Assembly: GCF_001278805.1 (NCBI RefSeq)
Contig: NZ_CP012602.1
Location: forward strand, 3,259,501-3,323,500
Length of the DNA: 64,000 nucleotides
Reading direction: 5' to 3'
Source of the DNA: Bacillus sp. FJAT-18017
Lineage (GTDB): Bacteria > Bacillota > Bacilli > Bacillales > Cytobacillaceae
This document shows positions 36,634 to 46,520 of this stretch, piece by piece. The translations under genes and the position numbers were made by a program. The notes beneath the pieces are model-generated. The model saw only the letters and a list, made by a program, of their open reading frames with translations. It was not told the DNA's origin and did not search any database. Every line of letters starts with the position of its first letter. Position 1 is the first letter of the stretch.

Positions 36634-36955
36634 TTCCGCTTTTCTTATTGTCTAGCTGCAGGGCCTAGCCCCTCGAGGTCGCTTCGGTCCTCTTCTACGG
36701 TAAGTCAACATCGATTCACTTCGTTCATCGTGTTTCCTTTACCTCGTATCGAGGCCCTCCAGCGCTTGTCGGGGCTGACCAGGCCCTTCCGCTTTTCTTA
36801 TTGTCTAGCTTCAGCGCCCAGCGTCTAGTGTCCTTCGGTCCCCTCACTACGATAAGTCAACATCGAATCGCAAGCGCTCTTCGTGTTTCCTTTATCTCAT
36901 GTCGAGGCCCTCTAGGCCATACGCCGCTAAACGGGCGCCTTCAGCTTTTCTTATT
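36634..36955. repeat. two tandem 153-bp copies of interspersed repeat (family A)
   Basis: The string TTCCGCTTTTCTTATTGTCTAG recurs at 36634 and 36787 (period 153 bp), and a related CTTCAGCTTTTCTTATT ends the array exactly at the fabG stop codon (36954-36956). Each unit contains the block AAGTCAACATCGA and TCGTGTTTCCTTTA/TCTC. A remnant of a third unit precedes the first (about 36600-36633). Other copies are at 47.0 and 47.3 kb. No coding potential. This array fills most of the 470-bp fabG-acpP gap. Confidence 0.8.
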
Positions 36956-37697
36956 ACATCACCATTCCACCATCAATATGAAGTGTCTGGCCTGTTATAT
37001 AGGATGCGTCGTCGGAAGCTAGGAATACGACTGCTTTGGCGATGTCACCAGGCTCCCCAAAGCGTGCGAGCGGGATTAGCTTAAGCATTTCCGCCTTTAT
37101 TTCCTCGGTTAATTTATGCGTCATATCGGTTGTTATAAATCCGGGAGCGATTGCGTTTACGGTAATATTCCGGGATGAAAGCTCCTTGGCAGTTGTCTTG
37201 GTTAGCCCAATGACACCTGCTTTGGCAGCTACATAATTAGCTTGCCCAGGATTTCCGCTGACTCCTACCACTGAAGCTAAATTTATTATTCTGCCGCTTC
37301 GCTGCTTCATCATTTGACGAGTTACTGCTTTCGTGCAGAGGAATACGCCCTTCAGGTTAATGTTAATTACATCATCCCATTCTGATTCCTTCATCCTCAT
37401 CAACAAATTGTCGCGGGTAATACCAGCATTGTTGACTAGAATATCCAGGCTGCCAAACCTTCCGACTGTTTCCTTGACCAGCGCGGCAACCGCTTCTTGG
37501 TCGGAAACGTCGCCCTGGATGGCGAAAGCGTCCCTGCCCATGACACGAATCTCTTCTGCCACTTCATTGGCTTTTGCCTCGCTGCCAGCAAAATTGATGG
37601 CTACATTCGCTCCCTGCTTTGCCAATTCAAGAGCGATCTCTCTGCCGATACCTCGTGAGGCACCGGTTACGAGAGCAGATTTTCCTTCAAGTTTCAT
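36954..37697 (-). CDS. fabG: 3-oxoacyl-[acyl-carrier-protein] reductase
   Basis: NADPH-dependent short-chain dehydrogenase reducing beta-ketoacyl-ACP in each elongation cycle. [12 protein letters not shown] is the cofactor-binding loop; the catalytic triad is seen in NLASVVG (Ser) and YVAAKAG (Tyr, Lys). Length 247. Its ATG overlaps the fabD stop by one base (TAATG). Part of the fapR-plsX-fabD-fabG operon. Confidence 0.97.
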   Translation of the reverse strand: MKLEGKSALVTGASRGIGREIALELAKQGANVAINFAGSEAKANEVAEEIRVMGRDAFAIQGDVSDQEAVAALVKETVGRFGSLDILVNNAGITRDNLLMRMKESEWDDVININLKGVFLCTKAVTRQMMKQRSGRIINLASVVGVSGNPGQANYVAAKAGVIGLTKTTAKELSSRNITVNAIAPGFITTDMTHKLTEEIKAEMLKLIPLARFGEPGDIAKAVVFLASDDASYITGQTLHIDGGMVM

Positions 37698-38641
37698 TAC
37701 TTTTCCTCCTTCAGCGCAGCAATTGCCGCATAACAGCTTTCCACATCGGAAACCGACAGGATTGCTACACTTCGGTCGATCTTTTTGACGAGCCCTCCAA
37801 GTACCTTGCCAGGACCGAATTCGATAAATGTATCGACACCGAGTTCAATCATCTTTCGGACAGAATCTTCCCAAAGAACTGGTGAATAAAGCTGCTTTAT
37901 AAGGTTTTCCTTAATGGTTTCAGCATCTGTCATCGGCTGGGCATCCACATTTGCGATGACTGGAATCGTCGTATTGTTAATATCAGCTTTGTCTAATACT
38001 GCCCTTAGTTTTCCCGCTGCCGGCTCCATAAGGCTCGAGTGGAATGGTCCGCTCACTTCTAGAGAAATGACTCTTTTGGCACCGGCTGATTTTGCTCTTT
38101 CACCCGCAAGCCTTACTCCTTCAACAGTTCCCGAAATTACAATTTGCCCCGGGCTATTGATATTAGCAAGCTGAACAGGGTGTCCTTCATTTGAAACAGC
38201 TGCTGTAACATCCGAAAGCGGGCCTCGCTCAATACCTAAGACAGCAGCCATCGCACCCAGGCCATTCGGTACAGCTTCCTCCATAAATTCTCCCCTTTTT
38301 CTTACCGTGAAGACACCATCCTCGAATGGAATTGCTCCAGCGGCAACCAGAGCGGAATATTCACCAAGACTGTGACCAGCGGTGTAGTCAGCCTCGATTC
38401 CTGATTCACGAAATAATTCCACCAAAGCAGTGCTAACTGTCAAAAGAGCAGGCTGAGCATTGACTGTTTTTGTCAAAGCCTCCTGAGGCCCCTCAAACAT
38501 AAGGCTGCTCAAGCTTTCTCCGAGTATTTGGTCTGCTTTTTCAAATAGGGACTTGCCTGCCCCATTTGCCTCGGCCAGTTCCTTACCCATTCCTACGGCC
38601 TGTGAACCCTGGCCAGGAAAGATGAATGCTATTTTTCCCAT
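37697..38641 (-). CDS. fabD: malonyl-CoA:ACP transacylase
   Basis: Transfers malonyl groups from CoA to [16 protein letters not shown] at the N-terminus and the nucleophile elbow [10 protein letters not shown] (Ser near 91) identify it; a second conserved His lies in GPFHSSLM. Length 314. It lies between plsX (15 bp) and fabG (1-bp overlap) in the FapR-controlled operon. Confidence 0.97.
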   Translation of the reverse strand: MGKIAFIFPGQGSQAVGMGKELAEANGAGKSLFEKADQILGESLSSLMFEGPQEALTKTVNAQPALLTVSTALVELFRESGIEADYTAGHSLGEYSALVAAGAIPFEDGVFTVRKRGEFMEEAVPNGLGAMAAVLGIERGPLSDVTAAVSNEGHPVQLANINSPGQIVISGTVEGVRLAGERAKSAGAKRVISLEVSGPFHSSLMEPAAGKLRAVLDKADINNTTIPVIANVDAQPMTDAETIKENLIKQLYSPVLWEDSVRKMIELGVDTFIEFGPGKVLGGLVKKIDRSVAILSVSDVESCYAAIAALKEEK

Positions 38642-38656
38642 GTTGCACCTCGTTAC

Positions 38657-39664
38657 TTATTCAGAATCATTTTTTGTACTCGTTGCCTCTTCTACTGTTT
38701 TCCTGATGAGTCCCGTTACATCGTTGGATACCATTTCCCTCGTTTGGCGAACAGCACTAAAAAGGGATTGTGCATTTGAAGATCCATGAGCTTTAATTAC
38801 CGGTGCTTTTAAGCCAAATAAAGCGGCACCGCCATATTCGGAATAATCCATCTTGTTCTTAAGCCCATACAAGCTTGGCTTTAGAACTGCTGCAGCAAGC
38901 TTGCTCTTCAAGTCCGCCGTAAGGGCACCTTTTAGCATTTTAAACACGGACATTGCAGTGCCTTCGACTGTTTTCAAAACCATATTTCCAGTAAACCCGT
39001 CTGTAACAACAACGTCGGCTATACCATTAAGAAGGTCCCTCGCTTCAACATTGCCGACAAAATTCAAGCCGGAATCTTTTAGCAATGTGAAGGCCTGCTT
39101 GGATAACTCATTGCCCTTCTTCTCTTCTGTTCCGATATTCAACAGCCCTACACGAGGGTTTTGTATACCCCGTACCTTCTCGCTGTAGACGGAGCCCATT
39201 ATGGCGTATTGAAAAAGATGTTCGGCCTTTGCATCTACATTCGCGCCAACATCAAGAAGAAGGAAGCCCTCACCACCGATTGTCGGCAAGGTCGGAGCTA
39301 GCGCGGGTCTATCAATTCCTTCAATACGGCCCACTACAAACAGTCCAGCAGCCATTAATGCACCAGTGTTCCCGGCGGAAATGCAGGCATCAGCCTTGCC
39401 ATCGGCCACCAGCTGGGCAGCGAGAACCATCGATGCAGTTTTTTTGCGTCTTACGGCACGTACCGGTTCATCTGTCCCTAGAATGACTTCATCTGTATGT
39501 AAAATTGAAATTCTATCATGGTTCGTAAAAGTTTCACGTATCTTGCTTTCATTACCGATAAGTGTAATTTCGATATCCTTATATGTATCGGCGGCCTTCA
39601 CAGCACCAAGGACGATTTCCCTTGGAGCGTGGTCACCACCCATTGCGTCAATTGCTATTTTCAT
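38657..39664 (-). CDS. plsX: phosphate acyltransferase PlsX
   Basis: Makes acyl-phosphate from acyl-ACP, the first step of phosphatidic acid synthesis with Pls[19 protein letters not shown] opens the protein, and [17 protein letters not shown] is conserved. The start at 39664 follows AAAGGTGG and lies 17 bp inside the end of fapR, an arrangement also seen in B. subtilis; 335 residues. The in-frame region upstream of it is shared with fapR coding sequence and not conserved. Confidence 0.96.
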   Translation of the reverse strand: MKIAIDAMGGDHAPREIVLGAVKAADTYKDIEITLIGNESKIRETFTNHDRISILHTDEVILGTDEPVRAVRRKKTASMVLAAQLVADGKADACISAGNTGALMAAGLFVVGRIEGIDRPALAPTLPTIGGEGFLLLDVGANVDAKAEHLFQYAIMGSVYSEKVRGIQNPRVGLLNIGTEEKKGNELSKQAFTLLKDSGLNFVGNVEARDLLNGIADVVVTDGFTGNMVLKTVEGTAMSVFKMLKGALTADLKSKLAAAVLKPSLYGLKNKMDYSEYGGAALFGLKAPVIKAHGSSNAQSLFSAVRQTREMVSNDVTGLIRKTVEEATSTKNDSE

Positions 39665-40244
39665 TCGAGTTGCCACCTTTGTTCCTATTTGAGCGATACA
39701 TTTCAAATTCGCCGGTAAAAACAAGTTCATTGTTTACAAAACTATTGACTTCCACGAATGTCCTGGCATGTTCTTCGTCAATTTTAGTAACTTTAGCCTT
39801 TGCGATTACCCGCTCACCTTCCTTGACAGACCGTTTGAACTGAAGGGAAGATTTTGCGGTTAGTGCTAACTGATCATTTATGACTGCTACTGCCAGGGAA
39901 TTTGCCTGCGCAAACAAGTGATGTCCCCTGGCAATGTTATTCCGCTTAAAAACATGTTCAGGTTTTATATCAAGAATTGATATGGCATTCTGGTCAAGCT
40001 CAATATCAATGATTTCACCGATTACTTCTTCTAGAGGCAACGAGCGGACCTCATCTTCAAATCTTTTCTCGGCTACGTTCTTGATTCGCTCGCGAAGTTC
40101 AGGAATGGAGAGCTCAAGACGGTCCAGCCTGATTGTCTGGACACTGACTGTAAACCGTTCGGCTAGTTCTTCATCTGTAATAAAAGGATTTTCTTTGATG
40201 GTTTCCACCAGCAAGCGCTGGCGTTCCTTTTTGTTTCGTTTCAT
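39648..40244 (-). CDS. fapR: fatty acid biosynthesis repressor FapR
   Basis: Malonyl-CoA-responsive repressor of fatty-acid and phospholipid genes in Gram-positives. The N-terminal DeoR-type helix-turn-helix (about 20-45, [20 protein letters not shown]) is followed by [14 protein letters not shown] and a hot-dog effector domain (about 85-190, [13 protein letters not shown]). The ATG at 40244 follows GGCGG; a GTG at 40250 is an alternative. First gene of its operon, and its own operator lies just upstream. The C-terminal ~10 residues are Asn-rich. Confidence 0.96.
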   Translation of the reverse strand: MKRNKKERQRLLVETIKENPFITDEELAERFTVSVQTIRLDRLELSIPELRERIKNVAEKRFEDEVRSLPLEEVIGEIIDIELDQNAISILDIKPEHVFKRNNIARGHHLFAQANSLAVAVINDQLALTAKSSLQFKRSVKEGERVIAKAKVTKIDEEHARTFVEVNSFVNNELVFTGEFEMYRSNRNKGGNSNENSN

Positions 40245-40262
40245 GTTCACACCGCCAAGCTC

Positions 40263-40280
40263 TTATGACTAGGTACTAAT
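40263..40280 (-). promoter_or_regulatory. FapR operator
   Basis: Minus strand ATTAGTACCTAGTCATAA, a near-exact match to the known FapR box (inverted repeat around ATTAGTACC-N-GGTACTAAT-like half-sites). It lies directly downstream of the -10 element, so bound FapR would block transcription, giving autoregulation lifted by malonyl-CoA. Confidence 0.8.
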
Positions 40281-40283
40281 AGT

Positions 40284-40312
40284 AGTATAAAATTAAGATT
40301 TGGATAATGCAA
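40284..40312 (-). promoter_or_regulatory. promoter of fapR-plsX-fabD-fabG
   Basis: Minus strand -35 TTGCAT (40307-40312), 17-bp spacer, -10 TATACT (40284-40289), immediately followed by the FapR box. Confidence 0.75.
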
Positions 40313-40341
40313 CAATAAGTTTGTTAAGTTGCCTGGTAAAG

Positions 40342-40371
40342 AGAGAAAGCCCGGCTTATATTAGTCGAGCT
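40342..40371 (-). terminator. intrinsic terminator at the end of recG
   Basis: Minus strand AGCTCGACT/AGCCGGGCT stem (one wobble, one mismatch) followed by TTTCTC; the left arm includes the recG stop codon region. Confidence 0.55.
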
Positions 40372-42409
40372 TTTCCCCTGATAACACCCCGGTATCAACC
40401 AATTCTTGCCTTAAGGCCGCGTATTCTGGAGCATGCCAAAACGCCTTGGATTGAACTAATTGGGCTGCATCATTCCGAGCAGTTTCTAGTGCGCGGTAAT
40501 CGTGAACCATGTCGGCGACTTTGAATTCTGGAATACCGCTCTGTTTTTTTCCAAAAAAATCACCCGGACCCCTTAATTCAAGGTCCTTCTCACTTACAAC
40601 AAAGCCGTCGTTCGTTTCGGTCATAATTTTCATTCGTTCCTTGCCTACTTCCGATTTTGGTTCTGCAAGCAAAATACAGTAGGACTGGTCACTTCCCCTG
40701 CCTACCCTTCCGCGGAGCTGATGGAGCTGGGCAAGTCCAAAACGTTCAGCATCATAAATTAGCATGACTGTGGCATTCGGGACGTTCACTCCTACTTCAA
40801 CGACCGTTGTCGAGACAAGCACCTGGGTTTCATTTTCAGCGAAAGCACGCATCACTTCCTCTTTTTCCACAGAAGGCAGCCTTCCGTGCATTAGACCAAC
40901 CTTGAACTTGTTTTGAAAATAAAAAGATAGGGTGCTATGAACATCAATTGCGTTTTGGACGTCAAGCTTGTCCGACTCTTCGATTAATGGACAAATCACG
41001 TATGCCTGCCGCCCTTTGCGAAGCTCTTTTTCCATGAAACCAAGAACCCTATCCAGCATGTCCTGCCGCGCCCAATAGGTTTCAATTGTCTTCCTTCCTG
41101 CCGGCATTTCATCAATAACCGATACATCCATTTCCCCAAAAACGGTTATGGCAAGTGTCCTCGGTATCGGTGTTGCCGTCATGAACAGGACATCCGGATT
41201 TTCCCCCTTTTCTCGGAGAACGCGGCGCTGTTCAACCCCGAATCGGTGCTGTTCGTCAGTAATGACAAAGCCGAGCTTTTCGAACGAAACCTCATCCTGA
41301 ATCAAAGCATGAGTGCCTACGAGAATATGAATCTTTCCTTCCGCTAAATCGGCAAGAAGCTCACGCCTTGCCTTTCCTTTCACACTGCTCGTTAACAGTT
41401 CCACCCTGACGCCAATCGGTTCGAATAGTTCCCTTAGTGATATAGCGTGCTGCTCGGCTAGGATTTCAGTTGGCACCATTAACGCTCCCTGTCGGCCAGT
41501 TGTCACACATGCGTAAAGGCAAATTGCTGCTACGACCGTTTTTCCTGAACCGACATCCCCTTGAAGAAGCCGATTCATCCTATATGGGGATTTCATGTCC
41601 GAGAGTATTTCATTGACAACACGTTTTTGTGCATCCGTGAGCGGAAATGGGAGACTGTTAATGAAATCCATCAGCCTGTCTAAGTTATATTTATGAACAA
41701 TACCCGGTGATTGCTCGCGTTCGATTTTTCGCAGCGCCTGCATCTTAAGCTGAAATGACAGGAACTCCTCATAAACAAAACGCCTTCTAGCCTTTTTCAC
41801 ATCATCGGGATCGTCCGGAAAATGCATAATCTTCAGGGCATCACGCCTGTTTGGCAGCCTATATTTTTGCACCAGGCTGCCTGGCAAGGTTTCTACAATG
41901 TCGTTACCGTAAAGCGAAAAAGCCTGAGCAATGTATTTTCGCATGTTCTTCATTGTTAAGTTGCCGCGGAGCGCATAAACGGGCTCGAACATTTTCCCAG
42001 AGCGATTTTCACCAATATGCACTTCTGAGACAGTAACCGCCATTCGGTGTTGATCCCATTTTCCTGTAACGGTAATGGTTTCCCCAATTTGAATTTTGCT
42101 CTTCAGATATGGCTGGTTAAAAATGATAGCCTGGACAAGATAACGTCCGACAAGAAGGCGGACAGTCATCCGCGACTTCTTTTTGCCAAAACGCGCAAGG
42201 GAAGGCTCGCTATGAACCTTCCCTTCAACCGTTATCCTCTCATCATGCTTTACATCAGCCAAGTCGCGCAGCCTGTAATCTTCATAGCGGTACGGGAAAT
42301 GTTCAAGAAGGTCCCGGATTGTGACAATATTTAAATCGGCAAGCAATTCCGCCGTTTCATCGCCTATCCCTTTAAGAACTTTTACTGATTGCATGAGATT
42401 TGTATTCAC
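40361..42409 (-). CDS. recG: ATP-dependent DNA helicase RecG
   Basis: Branch-migrating helicase that remodels stalled forks and Holliday junctions. An N-terminal wedge/OB domain (about 50-150) precedes the helicase core with Walker A GDVGSGKTVVAA, DEQH box, TATPIPRT and QLRGRVGRG. Length 682 equals B. subtilis RecG. The start is GTG, overlapping the sdaAA stop by 4 bp (GTGA); an ATG five codons later is possible. Coupled to the serine dehydratase genes as in B. subtilis. Confidence 0.97.
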   Translation of the reverse strand: MNTNLMQSVKVLKGIGDETAELLADLNIVTIRDLLEHFPYRYEDYRLRDLADVKHDERITVEGKVHSEPSLARFGKKKSRMTVRLLVGRYLVQAIIFNQPYLKSKIQIGETITVTGKWDQHRMAVTVSEVHIGENRSGKMFEPVYALRGNLTMKNMRKYIAQAFSLYGNDIVETLPGSLVQKYRLPNRRDALKIMHFPDDPDDVKKARRRFVYEEFLSFQLKMQALRKIEREQSPGIVHKYNLDRLMDFINSLPFPLTDAQKRVVNEILSDMKSPYRMNRLLQGDVGSGKTVVAAICLYACVTTGRQGALMVPTEILAEQHAISLRELFEPIGVRVELLTSSVKGKARRELLADLAEGKIHILVGTHALIQDEVSFEKLGFVITDEQHRFGVEQRRVLREKGENPDVLFMTATPIPRTLAITVFGEMDVSVIDEMPAGRKTIETYWARQDMLDRVLGFMEKELRKGRQAYVICPLIEESDKLDVQNAIDVHSTLSFYFQNKFKVGLMHGRLPSVEKEEVMRAFAENETQVLVSTTVVEVGVNVPNATVMLIYDAERFGLAQLHQLRGRVGRGSDQSYCILLAEPKSEVGKERMKIMTETNDGFVVSEKDLELRGPGDFFGKKQSGIPEFKVADMVHDYRALETARNDAAQLVQSKAFWHAPEYAALRQELVDTGVLSGEKLD

Positions 42410-43293
42410 TGTTTTGTCAGCGGAATCCCGAATATCTTCGCTTCCAGCTCCCTACCGGTTGGGGTCGCCGCCAAACCTCCCTGCGCAGTCTCTTTTAATG
42501 CAGTAGGCATCTGTTGCCCGATTTTGTACATCGCATCGATGACCTCATCGCAAGGAATCCTGCTCTTGATTCCCGCAAGTGCCATATCGGCTGCCACCAT
42601 GGCATTCGCAGCACCCATTGCATTCCGTTTCACACATGGAACTTCAACAAGGCCTGCAACTGGGTCACATACAAGGCCCAGCATATTTTTCAGCGTGATA
42701 GCCATCGCTTCGGCACATTGCTCTGGTGTTCCGCCTGCAAGTTCTACAAGTGCGGCAGCTGCCATTCCGGCCGCAGAACCAACCTCCGCCTGGCAGCCCC
42801 CCGCGGCACCTGAAATGGATGCGTTGTTTGCTACTACAAAACCAAATGCACCGGATGTGAATAAAAAGGATACCATTTGTTCCCTTGAAGGATTTAATTT
42901 GTTTTTTACAGCAAATAGCGTTCCTGGAACGACACCGGCAGAACCGGCAGTTGGTGTGGCACAGATAGTCCCCATTGCTGCATTGACTTCATTTGTCGCC
43001 ACCGCTTTGCTTACAGCATCAAGCAATGTTTCCCCTGAGAGAAAATTGCCTTTCTGGATATATTGCTGAAGAAGAACTGCATCGCCGCCAGTCAGGCCGG
43101 AATGGGAGTGAACTCCCTTTATTCCTCGCTCAACCGCCTGTTCCATTACCTCAAGATTTCGATCCATCATCTTGACAATCTCTTCCCTGGAGCGGCCAGT
43201 TACTTCCATTTCTTGTTCAATCATAATTTCCGATATTTTTTTATTGCTGCTGATTGCCAATTCAACCAGCTCAGCCACATTGCGGAACATCAT
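42406..43293 (-). CDS. sdaAA: L-serine dehydratase, iron-sulfur-dependent, alpha subunit
   Basis: Catalytic subunit deaminating L-serine to pyruvate and ammonia with an oxygen-labile 4Fe-4S cluster. Conserved cysteines lie in TICATPTAGSAGVVPG and LVCDPVAGLVEVPCVKRN. Length 295. 20 bp downstream of sdaAB; the two-subunit form is typical of Bacillus. Confidence 0.96.
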   Translation of the reverse strand: MMFRNVAELVELAISSNKKISEIMIEQEMEVTGRSREEIVKMMDRNLEVMEQAVERGIKGVHSHSGLTGGDAVLLQQYIQKGNFLSGETLLDAVSKAVATNEVNAAMGTICATPTAGSAGVVPGTLFAVKNKLNPSREQMVSFLFTSGAFGFVVANNASISGAAGGCQAEVGSAAGMAAAALVELAGGTPEQCAEAMAITLKNMLGLVCDPVAGLVEVPCVKRNAMGAANAMVAADMALAGIKSRIPCDEVIDAMYKIGQQMPTALKETAQGGLAATPTGRELEAKIFGIPLTKQ

Positions 43294-43313
43294 AATGCTA
43301 CCCCCTTATTTTA

Positions 43314-43976
43314 TTAATCTACAATCTTGGTGACTTTTAGGATATTAGGAAGCTTTTCTATCTGATCGAGCAATTCGTGCCCGATATTTTGATCAACTTC
43401 AATCGTCATTAGTGCCATTTTCCCTACTTCTTTGCGGGATACTTCCATATGGCCAATATTAATCTGATTTTTTGCCAGGACATTGGAGACGTCAGCAATC
43501 GCCCCGAATCGGTCATTATGGACCACCAGTATGGCCGGATGGTGACCAGATAGCTTCAATTCAAAACCATTCAGCTCAATGATTTCAATCTTGCCTCCGC
43601 CTATTGAAATGCCGACAAGCTCAAGCTCTCCTTTTTCATCACCTATAATAACCCGGGCTGTATTTGGATGATCTGTAATTGCGTCTTCCTCAATGAAAGT
43701 TATTTTTATTCCCTTCCCCTTCGCCATATCAATTGCTTCAATGATGCGAGGGTCGTCTGTATCAAAATCCAGCAGCCCGCCGATTAAAGCAACATCAGTC
43801 CCATGGCCGCGGTATGTTTTTGCAAAAGAGCCATAAAGTGAGATATTGACCCATTTCGGTTCCCTGCCGAACAGGCTCCTGGCTACCCTGCCGATTCTTG
43901 CCGCACCGGCGGTATGAGAGCTGGAAGGACCAATCATTACTGGGCCAATAATATCAAATACACTTTTATATTTCAT
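43314..43976 (-). CDS. sdaAB: L-serine dehydratase, iron-sulfur-dependent, beta subunit
   Basis: 220-residue partner subunit. The N-terminal SDH beta domain carries DIIGPVMIGPSSSHTAGAARIG and a C-terminal ACT domain (about 147-220, ILVVHNDRFGAIADVSNVL) that may sense an amino acid. First gene of sdaAB-sdaAA-recG, with a promoter 70-100 bp upstream. Confidence 0.96.
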   Translation of the reverse strand: MKYKSVFDIIGPVMIGPSSSHTAGAARIGRVARSLFGREPKWVNISLYGSFAKTYRGHGTDVALIGGLLDFDTDDPRIIEAIDMAKGKGIKITFIEEDAITDHPNTARVIIGDEKGELELVGISIGGGKIEIIELNGFELKLSGHHPAILVVHNDRFGAIADVSNVLAKNQINIGHMEVSRKEVGKMALMTIEVDQNIGHELLDQIEKLPNILKVTKIVD

Positions 43977-44045
43977 TACGTTTCCCCTTGCTCGTACCAG
44001 GAATACCCGGTTTTTTGGGCCTCGTCACTGCAGGCCTTATCTTAT

Positions 44046-44075
44046 ATTCTAACGAACTTGCAGACATTTTGACAA
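44046..44075 (-). promoter_or_regulatory. promoter of sdaAB-sdaAA-recG
   Basis: Minus strand -35 TTGTCA (44070-44075), 18-bp spacer, -10 TAGAAT (44046-44051). Confidence 0.6.
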
Positions 44076-44176
44076 ATTCTATATACTGGATGAATTTCTG
44101 GAATACAAAAGATAAAATGTTAAAAATGTTTTACTACCAAAAAGGCTTTTTAAAGCTTATTTATTCAACAACGCCT

Positions 44177-44215
44177 AAAAAAAGCAAGGCACCCTTCCAC
44201 GTTGGAAGGATGCCT
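44177..44215 (-). terminator. intrinsic terminator after fakA
   Basis: Minus strand AGGCATCCTTCC/GGAAGGGTGCCT with a TTTTTTT tail. Separates yloU-fakA from the serine dehydratase operon. Confidence 0.85.
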
Positions 44216-44227
44216 GAATTGCGAGGT

Positions 44228-45898
44228 TTATTCAATGGCAAAAATGTAGCTGTAAAGCGGCTGCTGTCCGTTATGGATTTCGATTTCAACATTCGGGAAG
44301 TTTTCCTCAACAAACGTCGAGATAGATTCAGCCTCTTCCTCGGAAACATCTTCTCCTTGAAGGATGGTGAGAATCTCGGAATCCTCATCAAGCATTTTTG
44401 CAAGCAATTCCCTTGCACAGGTAATCTTTTCCTTACTCTTTACAATGATTTTGCCTTCGTTGATGCCCATGTAATCGTCTTTCTCAATTTCAAGGCCATC
44501 AATCGATGTGTCACGGACTGCAAACGTAATTTGCCCTGTCTTCACATGGCTCATCGCTTCTGCCATTGCCTTCTGGTTCGCTTCAAGGTCTGCACCCGGA
44601 TTAAAGGCCAATAGCGCTGATAAACCTTGGGGAACCGTTTTTGACTCGATGACCACAGCCTCTGCACCGGAAACTTCCGCAGCCTGCTTGGCAGCCATAA
44701 TAATATTTTTATTATTTGGCAGGATGAAAACTTTATCAGCATTCACTTCTTCAATCGCTTTCACGATATCCTCTGTGCTTGGGTTCATCGTCTGTCCGCC
44801 TTCAATGACGGAATGGGCGCCAATACTACGGAACAGCTCGGCAATACCAGCTCCCATCGTAACAGTGATAATGCCGTATTCGCGCCTTTCTGCTTTTGCT
44901 CTTGATGCCACAAGAGGTGTATGGGTTTCACCTACAATAGTAGAATGCTGGAGGCGCATATTTTCAATTTTAATATTGATCAGGTTTCCGTATTTTTGGG
45001 CATAGCTCAGGCAGGTACCAGGCTGCTCTGAGTGTATGTGGACCTTTACCACGTCCTCATCCGCTATGACAAGAAGGGAATCACCATACTGGCTAAGATC
45101 CTGTCTGAATGACTCTTCCTTGAACGGCTTTTTCGCAAGCTTTTCCGACTCGAAACGGACCATAAATTCCGTACAATACCCAAATTCGATATCCTCTGTA
45201 TTCATATGGGATTGTACACTCTTATGATGCTCCGCACTTACCAGGTCGTTCATGGATGGTAAGGCTTCAGGAGTATCAGGCAGCTGCTCTCCCTTTAGTT
45301 CAGCAAGGAAACCTTCATAAACAAAGACCAGGCCCTGGCCGCCGGAATCGACAACACCGACTTCTTTCAACACAGGAAGAAGGTCGGGTGTGCGCTTCAA
45401 TGATGCCTTGGATTCCGCAAGGACCGCCTCCATAATCTCAATAATATTATCTGTAGATTTGGAAACCTGGACTCCCTTTCGCGCGGCATCCTTCGCTACT
45501 GTAAGAATTGTTCCTTCAACCGGCTTCATGACAGCTTTATATGCAGTATCGACACCAGCTTCAAGAGCAGCTGCAAAATCTTTGCCTCCAATGCTCGCTT
45601 TTGCTTCAATCGACTTTGCAAAGCCGCGGAAAAGCTGGGAAAGGATTACCCCCGAGTTGCCGCGGGCCCCCATCAGAAGGCCCTTTGATAAAGCGGTTCC
45701 TACCTTTCCGATATGCTCCTGGACGTTCGCTTTAACTTCCTTTGCACCTGAAGTCATGGACAGATTCATATTTGTTCCCGTATCTCCATCGGGTACAGGA
45801 AAAACATTAAGCGAATCAACATACTTCGCATTCGCTGAAAGGTGATTGGCACCCTGGATGACCATCTCTGCAAAATGTATACCATTTAATTGCTTCAT
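44228..45898 (-). CDS. fakA: fatty acid kinase subunit FakA (YloV)
   Basis: ATP-binding subunit of the fatty acid kinase that, with a FakB fatty-acid-binding protein, phosphorylates exogenous fatty acids for PlsX/PlsY. The N-terminal DAK2/DhaL-like domain has NVFPVPDGDTGTNMNLS and GARGNSGVILSQLFRG; the C-terminal half is the FakA-specific domain (EGGQTMNPSTEDIV, HNGQQPLYSYI). 556 residues from the ATG at 45898; a TTG two codons upstream is also spaced acceptably from AAGGGAG. Follows yloU by about 20 bp. Confidence 0.95.
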   Translation of the reverse strand: MKQLNGIHFAEMVIQGANHLSANAKYVDSLNVFPVPDGDTGTNMNLSMTSGAKEVKANVQEHIGKVGTALSKGLLMGARGNSGVILSQLFRGFAKSIEAKASIGGKDFAAALEAGVDTAYKAVMKPVEGTILTVAKDAARKGVQVSKSTDNIIEIMEAVLAESKASLKRTPDLLPVLKEVGVVDSGGQGLVFVYEGFLAELKGEQLPDTPEALPSMNDLVSAEHHKSVQSHMNTEDIEFGYCTEFMVRFESEKLAKKPFKEESFRQDLSQYGDSLLVIADEDVVKVHIHSEQPGTCLSYAQKYGNLINIKIENMRLQHSTIVGETHTPLVASRAKAERREYGIITVTMGAGIAELFRSIGAHSVIEGGQTMNPSTEDIVKAIEEVNADKVFILPNNKNIIMAAKQAAEVSGAEAVVIESKTVPQGLSALLAFNPGADLEANQKAMAEAMSHVKTGQITFAVRDTSIDGLEIEKDDYMGINEGKIIVKSKEKITCARELLAKMLDEDSEILTILQGEDVSEEEAESISTFVEENFPNVEIEIHNGQQPLYSYIFAIE

Positions 45899-45920
45899 TA
45901 ACAAAAATACTCCCTTCTCA

Positions 45921-46283
45921 CTACGGGTTCGTTACCCGAACTCCCTGAACATAAATATTGACCGAGTCGACTTTTAGACCGACCATTTTTTCGAGGGTAT
46001 ATTTCACTTTAGATTGCACGTTGTGGGCAACCTCGGAAATTTTCGTCCCGTAGCTGACAATGATGTACATGTCGATATGTACCTGGTCATCTTCCTGGCG
46101 CACAATCACACCGCGGGTAAAGTTTTCCCTGCGAAGAATATCAGTGAGCCCGTCCTTGATTTGATTTTTTGAAGCCATCCCTATAATTCCGTAACAGTCT
46201 ATAGCAGCACCGCCTGATATGGTCGCGATCACTTCATTTGAAATATCGATTTGCCCGTACTTCGTTTTCATTTCGATGGACAT
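45921..46283 (-). CDS. yloU: Asp23/YloU family protein
   Basis: 120-residue Asp23-domain protein, a family linked to the cell envelope stress response in Gram-positives. The core is GQIDISNEVIATISGGAA and VIVSYGTKISEVAHNVQSKVKYTLE. No signal peptide. Always next to yloV/fakA in Bacillus. The ATG follows a GGGGGAAC-type ribosome-binding site. Confidence 0.93.
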   Translation of the reverse strand: MSIEMKTKYGQIDISNEVIATISGGAAIDCYGIIGMASKNQIKDGLTDILRRENFTRGVIVRQEDDQVHIDMYIIVSYGTKISEVAHNVQSKVKYTLEKMVGLKVDSVNIYVQGVRVTNP

Positions 46284-46334
46284 GAACGTTCCCCCTTTTG
46301 ATTAAAGTAAATATTGGACCTTCCCTAAGAGAAT

Positions 46335-46462
46335 TTCCCAGCTTCAGTGTCTAAGCCACTTGAGGTCCCAAGCCGTTCCAACCGGAGAGCAGGTCATTCC
46401 TGCGTGACCCTATCTTTGCTGGCCGGGGAAGTTCAAGGAGCTTATGCTTTTTCTTCAGCTTA
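46335..46462. repeat. diverged copy of interspersed repeat (family A)
   Basis: CAGCTTCAGTGTCTAAGCCACTTGAGGTC and a closing GGAGCTTATGCTTTTTCTT echo the ends of the 36.6-kb units, while the middle has diverged. It occupies the leader region of yloU within the 450-bp yloU-rpmB gap. Confidence 0.45.
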
Positions 46463-46520
46463 TTTGCTAAGGTCATTTTACTATAGTCGCATCATTTTTA
46501 AAAGTTATACTGCCATGCTT

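Noticed and set aside
42389..43069. A 226-residue plus-strand frame opposite sdaAA.
   Set aside because: Antisense shadow of a highly conserved gene; composition and lack of ribosome-binding site argue against coding.
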